Source: Merdibacter massiliensis (lineage in GTDB: Bacteria > Bacillota_I > Bacilli_A > Erysipelotrichales > Erysipelotrichaceae). From it: a stretch of DNA of 64,000 bases. Below the pieces are notes generated by a model. That model was given only the letters and a program-made list of their open reading frames with translations. It had not been told where the DNA came from and ran no database searches. Position numbers and translations under genes: made by a program. The stretch covers positions 1 through 64,000 of the forward strand of contig NZ_LT699724.1 in NCBI RefSeq assembly GCF_900155395.1, given 5' to 3'. Shown one piece after another: positions 25,745-33,400 of the stretch (position 1 is its first letter; each line of letters opens with the position of its first letter).

Positions 25745-26008
25745 TTGCCGTTGGGCAGCGTAGTTACATTAAAACAAGGAGATAAGAAATTAATGATCTG
25801 CGGCAGGGTGCAGCGCGAAGTACATAGTAAAAGAATCTATGATTATTGCGCATGTCTGTATCCCGAAGGAATGATCGACTCCAAGTCGGTATATTTATTT
25901 AATCAAGAAGATATCGATCAAATATTTTATATCGGTTTACAGGATGTGGAGGAATTTCGCTTTCGTCATCATATGGAAGAAGAACTTAAGAAGCTGCAGA
26001 TGCAATAG
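25745..26008 (+). CDS. DUF4176-domain protein of the type VII cluster
   Basis: This 87-residue protein has the DUF4176 opening (LPLGSVVTLKQGDKKLMICGR), a domain regularly linked to type VII loci. The first canonical start is TTG 25745, 18 bases from AAGGAG (25721-25726). An in-frame ATC at 25733 lies only six bases from that site and would give an N-terminus (KEYLPLGSVV) more like family members. So initiation at AUC, or an ATG mutated to ATC, is plausible. It is the last gene before a bidirectional terminator. Confidence 0.75.
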   Translation: MPLGSVVTLKQGDKKLMICGRVQREVHSKRIYDYCACLYPEGMIDSKSVYLFNQEDIDQIFYIGLQDVEEFRFRHHMEEELKKLQMQ

Positions 26009-26012
26009 CGCA

Positions 26013-26046
26013 AAAAAAACTGTTTCAATTTTAGAAACAGTTTTTT
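26013..26046. terminator. Bidirectional intrinsic terminator
   Basis: AAAAAACTGTTTC / GAAACAGTTTTTT stem with a 7-nt loop between the convergent type VII operon and the NifU-like gene. A- and T-runs serve both strands. Confidence 0.88.
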
Positions 26047-26293
26047 AATACTGGGTACGCATATAAGAGGATTCTTCGATACGCACATCCTCCAATTCAG
26101 GAAGTTCTTCTAATAATAAATCACGGATACCGCCGTAAAATGTATCGTCAATTGCCATACAACCAACGCAGGCACCATGAAAACGTACATAAGCAATATT
26201 TCCGTCTAAATGATCCAGACTGACATCACCGCCATCTCGCTGGATATACGGACGAATCTTATCGAGTACTTTTTCTACTTTTTTTTCGTTCAT
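26045..26293 (-). CDS. NifU C-terminal domain (Nfu-type) iron-sulfur protein
   Basis: This 82-residue Nfu-like protein transfers or scaffolds Fe-S clusters. It shows VEKVLDKIRPYIQRDGGDVSLDHLDG, which is the Nfu signature, and the cluster-binding CVGC (CxxC). It is the short stand-alone form common in Firmicutes (YutI-like). It is preceded by GAGG and lies ten bases after the yuiD-like gene, probably in one transcript with it. Confidence 0.9.
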   Translation of the reverse strand: MNEKKVEKVLDKIRPYIQRDGGDVSLDHLDGNIAYVRFHGACVGCMAIDDTFYGGIRDLLLEELPELEDVRIEESSYMRTQY

Positions 26294-26303
26294 ATTAACC
26301 TCC

Positions 26304-26771
26304 TCAAACTGTCATCAAAGGTGCTAATAAAAAAGCCACTAATAAACCTAAGATGATTCCGCCGATCGCTTCTACAAATTTATGTCCAAGTACGTCTTTG
26401 ATCTTTTCATGATAAATTGGATCAGAGAAATTTACTTTTTGCATTTCTTCGATATCGCTGATCAATTGTTTTGTTAACTGTATATTTTTTCCAGCATAAT
26501 AGCGCACATTGACAGCATCGTAGATCACGATGAGGGCAATAATGCAGGTAATTGCAAATAAAGCAGAGTCAAAACCTTCCTGTAATCCGATTGCAGTTGC
26601 TAAAGCAATTACAGTAGAACTATGAGAACTCGGAAATCCTCCGCAGGAAATGACCTGATGCAGATCCCAGCGATTACTGCGGAAATAAAAAATAAACAGT
26701 TTTAACACCTGGGCTGCCACATTTGCTAATAATGCTGCGATCAGCGGGTAGAATGACGGGGAAATAACCAT
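26304..26771 (-). CDS. Divergent PAP2 family membrane protein (YuiD/DUF212)
   Basis: This 155-residue protein has four predicted helices and the family motif GGFPSSHSSTVIALATAIG (about residues 44-62). That motif resembles the phosphatase motif of PAP2 enzymes (SxxxH). LQEGFDSALFA and YDAVNVRYYAGKN are also conserved in DUF212. It is probably a membrane phosphatase-like protein acting on lipid or isoprenoid phosphates. Activity is not established for the family. GAGG-type ribosome site; diverges from the S1 gene. Confidence 0.85.
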   Translation of the reverse strand: MVISPSFYPLIAALLANVAAQVLKLFIFYFRSNRWDLHQVISCGGFPSSHSSTVIALATAIGLQEGFDSALFAITCIIALIVIYDAVNVRYYAGKNIQLTKQLISDIEEMQKVNFSDPIYHEKIKDVLGHKFVEAIGGIILGLLVAFLLAPLMTV

Positions 26772-26836
26772 ACTATCACCTCGTTATCTTTTTTTGGATT
26801 ACATTTTTCATTATACCACAAATATTTAAAAAGATG

Positions 26837-26845
26837 TGCTATAAT
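26837..26845 (+). promoter_or_regulatory. Extended -10 promoter of the S1 gene and pgi
   Basis: TG-C-TATAAT, 18 nt before the ATG at 26864. The GAGGTG ribosome site lies between. Confidence 0.6.
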
Positions 26846-26863
26846 ATGTCACGAGGTGAGCAG

Positions 26864-27235
26864 ATGCGCTATTCGATTGGAGATATTGTAGAGGGAGTTG
26901 TAACAGGAATCATGCCTTATGGAGCTTTTGTTTCGTTGGACAGCTCTCATAATGGACTCATTCATATTTCAGAGATAAGTGAGCGCTATGTGCGGGATGT
27001 ACATACATTTGTCAGCGTAAATGAACGAGTTCGCGTAAAGATATTGGATATAGATGAAGACGGCATCCATTTTCGTTTGTCATTGAAAGCCGTAAATGCT
27101 CCAAAAAAGCGCTATCCCCGTTATCGGCATCCGAGCGCACCATATCCAGATCAGAAAATAGGATTTCGCTCGCTTGCTGAGAAGATCGATGATTGGATCG
27201 AAGAAGCATATAACAGGAGGAACAGTTATGATTAA
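26864..27235 (+). CDS. S1 RNA-binding domain protein (YugI/CvfD-like)
   Basis: This 123-residue protein has one S1 OB-fold (IGDIVEGVVTGIMPYGAFVSL, then GLIHISEIS and VNERVRVKILDID; about residues 3-75) and a basic C-terminal tail. Such general-stress S1 proteins bind the 30S subunit or mRNA. ATG 26864 follows GAGGTG by about seven bases, and the longer reading from 26834 overlaps the -10 box. Its end overlaps the pgi start by eight bases, implying coupled translation. Confidence 0.86.
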   Translation: MRYSIGDIVEGVVTGIMPYGAFVSLDSSHNGLIHISEISERYVRDVHTFVSVNERVRVKILDIDEDGIHFRLSLKAVNAPKKRYPRYRHPSAPYPDQKIGFRSLAEKIDDWIEEAYNRRNSYD

Positions 27236-28499
27236 TCTCGAAACAAAACATGCGTTCTTAAAAGAAAACGTGAAAGACTATCAAGAAACAGTTGATCGTC
27301 TGCATCAGCAATTGATGAACAAAGAGTGCAAAGGGAATGATTATGTAGGTTGGGTTGAATGGCCAAATACATATGATAAAGAAGAATTTACCCGTATTAA
27401 GGCAACTGCTGCAAAGATGCGCGATATGTGCGATGTTTTCCTTGTTTGCGGAATCGGTGGTTCTTATTTAGGAGCACGAGCAGCTATTGAGATGATCAAT
27501 GGCCTTTATGCGAATAAAAAACCGGAAATCATTTTTATTGGAAATACATTCTCAAGCACATACATTGCACAGGTACTGGACTACATCAAAGACAAAGAAG
27601 TCTGTGTCAATGTAATTTCCAAATCAGGAACGACAACGGAAACATCTTTGGCATTCCGTTTGTTAAAACAATTCATGGAAGAAAAATATAAAGATGAAGC
27701 AAAAAACCGTATCGTAGCAACTACTGACAAGGCACGCGGCGTGTTAAAAGACGTAGCGGATAAAGAAGGCTATGAAACATTTGTTATCCCAGATGATATT
27801 GGCGGACGTTATTCTGTCATTACGCCTGTTGGATTGTTGCCAATTGCAGTTGCGGGAATCGATATCGATGCTATCATGAGTGGTTTGAAAAAAGCATACG
27901 ATGATCTTGCTACAAGCGATCTGGACAAAAATACGGCTTATCAGTATGCTGTTTGCCGTCGTATCTTGCAAAATCAGGGATATGATGTGGAAATGCTGGT
28001 CAGCTATGAAATGCAAATGGGCATGTTGGCTGAATGGTGGAAACAGCTGTTTGGAGAAAGCGAAGGAAAAGAAGAAAAAGGAATTTTACCTGATTCAGCT
28101 ATTTTCTCAACAGATCTTCATTCATTAGGACAATTTGTTCAAGAAGGAAAGAAAGTTTTATTTGAGACAATCTTGATGGTCAATAAGCCAACTTTGGATA
28201 TTACTTTCCCATCGGATAAAGAAGATTTGGATCATATGAATTATTTAAGCGGAAAATCGGTTGACTGGGTCAACAAGATGGCAGCACAGGGAACCTTAGA
28301 AGCGCATGTAAATACAGGCGGAGTACCTAATCTAGTGCTGACGATGGAAGATATGAGTGCAGAAAGCTTTGGTTATATGTGCTATTTCTTCTTCCGTGCA
28401 TGTGCAATGTCAGTATTGATGTTAGATGTAAATCCATTCAATCAGCCAGGTGTAGAAGTATATAAGAAAAATATGTTCCGTTTATTAGGGAAAAAATAA
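27228..28499 (+). CDS. pgi: Glucose-6-phosphate isomerase
   Basis: This 423-residue glycolytic isomerase interconverts glucose-6-P and fructose-6-P. The SIS-fold phosphate site (CGIGGSYLGARAA), SKSGTTTET, the catalytic-Glu region (MLAEWWKQLFGESEGKEEKG) and the C-terminal signature QPGVEVYKKNMF are clear. ATG 27228 follows AGGAGG. The gene ends ten bases before IS1182 copy B and has no own terminator left. The IS right end plus T-run may replace it. Confidence 0.96.
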   Translation: MINLETKHAFLKENVKDYQETVDRLHQQLMNKECKGNDYVGWVEWPNTYDKEEFTRIKATAAKMRDMCDVFLVCGIGGSYLGARAAIEMINGLYANKKPEIIFIGNTFSSTYIAQVLDYIKDKEVCVNVISKSGTTTETSLAFRLLKQFMEEKYKDEAKNRIVATTDKARGVLKDVADKEGYETFVIPDDIGGRYSVITPVGLLPIAVAGIDIDAIMSGLKKAYDDLATSDLDKNTAYQYAVCRRILQNQGYDVEMLVSYEMQMGMLAEWWKQLFGESEGKEEKGILPDSAIFSTDLHSLGQFVQEGKKVLFETILMVNKPTLDITFPSDKEDLDHMNYLSGKSVDWVNKMAAQGTLEAHVNTGGVPNLVLTMEDMSAESFGYMCYFFFRACAMSVLMLDVNPFNQPGVEVYKKNMFRLLGKK

Positions 28500-28541
28500 T
28501 ACAAACAGAGAGGCTGTAACGAATAAGGAATAGCCAAAAAT

Positions 28542-28591
28542 AAAAAATGCATCTAATCTCGAAAGAGAAAGGATGCATTTTTTGGTATAAT
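28542..28591 (+). promoter_or_regulatory. Read-in-blocking hairpin and extended -10 of IS1182 transposase, copy B
   Basis: A perfect 12-bp stem AAAAAATGCATC (28542-28553) / GATGCATTTTTT (28572-28583) is capped by CTC-GAAA-GAG. TG-G-TATAAT follows at once (TATAAT 28586-28591). Six bases separate it from ATG 28598, which suggests a leaderless transcript. Confidence 0.6.
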
Positions 28592-28597
28592 TTAGCT

Positions 28598-30181
28598 ATG
28601 AAAAACATCGAAGTGTTAGAGCTAAATCATTCCTATTTGAGCAATAGGAATTATACCGCATTTCAGATGATTTTACCACTGGATTGTGAAAAAAAGATCG
28701 ATTCTTCTGATCCGGTGTACAGTTTTCTTGAAGTGATGGAAGGAGTCAACTGGAACAAATATCTTGATCACCCTGCTCACAGAGGGCGTGAAGAATATAA
28801 TCCCTTCAAGATGATCAAAGTCATCCTGTTTGCGTTCATGAATCATATTTATAGTCTAAGAGATATTGAAAAAAGCTGTAGAACGGACATCCGTTTCATG
28901 TTCTTGATGCAGGAGGAAACGCCAAGTCACATGGCATTTCATCGTTTCATCCAAAAGTATTTAAAATATGACATCCAATTCATTTTTAGAGATATATTTG
29001 AATCAATTGAGATATTAGATCCGTCAATTGATCATGATACGGTTTATATTGATGGAACCAAGCTTGAGGCCAATGCCAACAAGTTTACTTTCATCTGGAA
29101 AAAGACCGCAATCAAAACAAGAGATAAAATATTCACTCGATTAAACGAATGGGTCAAGAAACTGGGTGATCGTATTGAAGCATCTCAAAAAGAGGAGTGG
29201 ACAATAAAAGACATAGAGAATATGGCTAACCAAATTTTTCATATCGTTGAACAAGAGGGAATCACTTTCATTTATGGAAAAGGTAAGCGAAAAAGCCAGA
29301 TTCAGCGTTATTATGATGAATTGATGAAATACAAAGAAACACTGCAAAACTGTTTGGAAAGAATTGAACTATGCGGACCTGACAGAAACAGCTGTTCGAA
29401 AACAGACCACGATGCAACGATGATGCACATGAAAGAGGACCATTACATGAAGACAGGAATCTTCAAGGCAGGATACAATGCACAGATAGCAGTAAGCAGC
29501 GAATATATCCAATTGGCTTGTATCTATCAGGATAGAACCGATCAAAAGACATTTATCAAATTTCTTGAAACATTCAGAGCACTTTATAACAGGATGCCTA
29601 AAACAGTAGTAGCGGATGCAGGATATGGATCCTATGATAATTATTTCTTCTGTTTAGAAAATGATATGGAAGCCTATATCAAATATATGATGTATTCAAA
29701 AGAAAAAGAAACGAGCTACAAGAAAAAAACATTCATCAAATCAAACTGGAACAGAAATGGAAATGGAAGATATATCTGCCCGGCAGGACATGAATTTGGC
29801 TGTATCAATGAAACGGTTGATAAGAGAAGCAAATATTATCGAATCAATCAAACGCACAGTTGTGGCAAATGCACGGATTGCCCACTCAAATCTCAATGTA
29901 CGAAAGCCAAGGGAGATCGAACGATAAGCGTGAATCCGATACTTGAGGAGTTTGAAAGAACAGCGAGAAAAAAACTAAATAGCGAAGAAGGAATCCATCA
30001 TCGAGTGCAAAGATCCATACAAAGCGAAGGAGCATTTGGAGTGATAAAAGAAGATTATGCTTATGACAGATTACATAGGAGAAGCATCAAAAATGTAGAA
30101 ATGGAGTTCCTGTTGGTGTGCGTAGGCTTTAATCTGATGAAATATCATAACAAAAAAACAAGAAAAAAAGCACAAGCATAA
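28598..30181 (+). CDS. IS1182-family transposase, copy B
   Basis: This 527-residue DDE transposase is identical to that of copy A except for one Ile-to-Thr difference near the C-terminus. It carries the same catalytic regions (VYIDGTKLEANANK, VVADAGYGSYDN, QSEGAFGVIKEDY). No ribosome site lies directly before the ATG, and the promoter -10 ends six bases upstream, so translation is probably leaderless and weak. Both copies look intact and potentially active. Confidence 0.92.
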   Translation: MKNIEVLELNHSYLSNRNYTAFQMILPLDCEKKIDSSDPVYSFLEVMEGVNWNKYLDHPAHRGREEYNPFKMIKVILFAFMNHIYSLRDIEKSCRTDIRFMFLMQEETPSHMAFHRFIQKYLKYDIQFIFRDIFESIEILDPSIDHDTVYIDGTKLEANANKFTFIWKKTAIKTRDKIFTRLNEWVKKLGDRIEASQKEEWTIKDIENMANQIFHIVEQEGITFIYGKGKRKSQIQRYYDELMKYKETLQNCLERIELCGPDRNSCSKTDHDATMMHMKEDHYMKTGIFKAGYNAQIAVSSEYIQLACIYQDRTDQKTFIKFLETFRALYNRMPKTVVADAGYGSYDNYFFCLENDMEAYIKYMMYSKEKETSYKKKTFIKSNWNRNGNGRYICPAGHEFGCINETVDKRSKYYRINQTHSCGKCTDCPLKSQCTKAKGDRTISVNPILEEFERTARKKLNSEEGIHHRVQRSIQSEGAFGVIKEDYAYDRLHRRSIKNVEMEFLLVCVGFNLMKYHNKKTRKKAQA

Positions 30182-30442
30182 ATAATGTTGATGGGTTTTC
30201 CACAATAGGTGTTTTCATAATGCCAAAAAACAGGGATAATTGGGAGAATTGAAACAATTTCAAAGTAAAGAAAAGAAAAAAGAGGTCGTAACCTCAATAG
30301 ACAGATTCGTTTAATTAAAATCTTCTATTTCGTTACAGCCTCTTTTTTTTATGAATATGAAAAAAAAGGCTATCAAAATGGATGTCTCTACATATACTGA
30401 AGTGTGCAATAGGCGAATATGCCGGGGACAAGGAGGATCTGT

Positions 30443-33400
30443 ATGCAGAGATATCGAAAAATACAAGGACCTGCTTTTTTGCAGACATGTACTGCATCCA
30501 TGATAGCCGGATTTCGGCTGATCGTTCATAAAGATGATAGTTTTCCTATGGAAAATGAAGATGAGATACAAGTTTTGATCAGCCAGGCGAACGGTGGTAT
30601 GATCATACAGAAATTATCATTTGTGGATGATACGGCAGAAATCAAGGTACAGCATTTACCGCTTGACTGGTATACACTATCTTTGGTCAATGGAACACAG
30701 CATGTTATCAAAGAAGATGATCGTTGCTGTATTCATACAATCATAGACGGAGAGAATGTAGATGGAAACCAAATTCGATTTCAATTAACAGAAGAAACAC
30801 CAGTCAAGGAACTTACCATGCAGCTGTTTAGAGATGTTTGTCAACTTCATATTCATGTATTGGAAGAAGGAACTTCTGGACAGCATTTGCCAAAAGGGGA
30901 TCGTATCTATCAGTATGAATTTGTTTCGAACAAGAGCCGCCAATGGGTAGAACTCAATGCTTACAATCACTATGAAACGGTATTGAAACTGCCGAAAGGC
31001 GAGTATTCTCTCATTGCTCATGACAATACGCAGGCATATTTAGATGATACAAGGATGGAGACTGCTTTAGCGTTAGAAAAAGAAGAGCATTCCCTTATGC
31101 TCTTAGAACAGACACAAGAAAAAGCAGCATTGCAAATAAAAGTATTTGTGATGGATGAACAATGTGTGTTGACAACACCTAAAGATTGTTATTTTCAAGT
31201 AGAAATTGCGGGAAATGATGATGTACAGACAGTAAATTTGAATGAAATGAATGATTTTGCCATTGTTTTATATGATTTGACACCGGGCATGTACACTATC
31301 AAAGCGCATGATGCCAATGGCTACACGATCTTGTATGAAGTTGATGGAGAAGCAAACTTGAGCGGAGACGTTGCGATACAAGATGAATGTGTGCAGGTAG
31401 ATATTCTCTATCAAAAGAATTCTACATTTTTTCGGCCATCTTTTCGTATTCGCAAACGGATCAAAACGGAGGGCGGCACTCTGACTATGCCAAAAGAAGC
31501 TGACTGCTTTGTAGTAAATGTTGCCGGATGTGGAACAGCTTATTCCTTTTATCTGACGAAAGAGAATCATTTTTGTGCAGAGCTGGCAGATTTATGCCCT
31601 GGCTGTTATCAGATCAAGGAATTAGATGCAAAAGAGTATACCAGCACGATCCAATTTAGCGATGGAACGCCTGTATTAGACGGCTGTATCGAAATCGGGC
31701 CTTGCAAAGGGGCAGATATCCTGTTGGTCAATGAGACAAAACGGAATGGGAAATTGCAGATCTGCAAATATGAAGAAGATGAAAATGGCAATTTGACGCG
31801 TCCAAGTAATCATGCTTGTTTTGCAATTCGTCTGCATTCCTTTGCCTATCAAGAAATACTGATGTTAAAAGAAGAAAATGCCTATTGTGTCTTGTTACAG
31901 GATCTGGCGAAAGGATGCTATGATATTCGTGAAGTAGAGGGAGAACATGTATTATATAGCGTGGATCAAGGGGAATGGAGCCATCATGCAAGAGTTGTGA
32001 TTGATGATGGAAGACTGCATGAGATACGCATATTAAATCTAAAAGAAGAAGATTGTGGTAGCATACGTATTGAAAAATGGATTGAAAATGAGCATGGCCA
32101 TTGGATGCATCCATCGTGTATGGAGCGTTATACGGTCTGTATCACAGGTGAAAAGACCCGACAAGAAGTGGTGTTAAATGTTGAAAATCAATGGTGTGTG
32201 TATGTAGAAGGATTAGCTTACGGTATCTATCGAATAGAAGAACTGTATGGAGGAAATGAACGTTATCTTATTAATGGGGTCTTTAGCGAAGATGCGTTGG
32301 TTCAGGTGCAAAAGGATTTGCAAGAAGTGAAGATCATCAACCCGCTCTTATCCGCTACAACGCTTCATTTCTCTATTTGTATCGTCGATTGTCAGCATCA
32401 GCTTGTAACTCCAGATGCTTCATTTGAAGCAATCGTCATAATAGAAGGGGATCACTGCTACAAAGAAATTTCGTTGAATGAAAGCAATCGCTGGCAGGCA
32501 ATCCTTGCTGGTTTGCAGGGAGATTATGTGCGAATCATCCAAAAAGATACAATGGGATATCATGTGCTTTATCAGGTGGATGACCAGATATGTGCCGGTG
32601 CAATGGTTGTTCTGGATGGAAAGAACCATTCTATCCGCTTGATCGATCAGTTTCATTGTCATGATGGTATATTGTCTGTCGAAAAGAAATGTGTAGATGA
32701 ACAAGGATGCTTGCATATTCCTCCACAGGATGCAAGCTATTCGATGCAGTTGTGCGGATGCGGGATAGAAGTACCATTTGAATTAAATGCGGATAATGGA
32801 TTTACTGTTGTATTTGATGATCTGCAAAAAGGAGAATACACGCTTTGTGAGATAGGGGAAGAACCATGCTGCTGGAAAGTAAACGGAGAAGTAGTAGAAA
32901 ATGGTACGATTTATCTGGATGCGTGCGATATGCACTTGGAAGTAATAGATGCGTTTCCAGTGATGCCTTGTTTGCATATAATGTATCAAAATGAAGAATT
33001 GTGTTGTGATCAGCTTTCCTTTGCATTGATCGGAAATGACATGCATAGCATGTATACTTTGGCGAATGATGGACAAGAATTATTGATAGAAGGTATTTTA
33101 CCAGGGACTTATGAGATTCGTCTCCAAGGGGGGCAGCGCATCTTATTTGAAATCAACGGCTGTGTTTATGAACAAGGAAAGTTTGCTGTTGAACAGGAAG
33201 ATGTTTATGTCGTATTGATCAAAGAACATTGTGATAATACGTTGGTCTTACACAAGTTTATCGAAAATAGGCAAGGAGCTTATGAATTAGAGACGGCAGG
33301 AATAAGTTACATTCGTGTGCAAAGTGTTCTTGGCGAGCAAGAGGTGGTTTTAAATGCAGCTAATCAATTCACATATACGCTGTATGATCTCCCTTTTGGC

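Larger units (their letters stand above)
28510..30342 (+). mobile_element. IS1182-family insertion sequence, copy B
   Basis: 1833 bp with GAGGCTGTAACGAA terminal inverted repeats, inverted relative to 16829-18661. It sits between pgi and the giant repeat gene. The right flank is a run of eight T residues, probably the U-run of the old pgi terminator. It lies only 100 bp from the start of the next gene and may have removed its promoter. Confidence 0.9.

Noticed and set aside
24159-26008. LXG polymorphic toxin with classical immunity gene
   Set aside because: The effector-like protein lacks the long LXG domain and any known toxin motif, so only a tentative substrate role is given.
16829-30342. 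Composite transposon carrying the type VII cluster between two IS1182 copies
   Set aside because: The interval contains core genes (pgi, nfu-like, S1) in apparently native order, and the IS copies lie in separate terminators without matching outer target duplications. Two independent insertions fit better.
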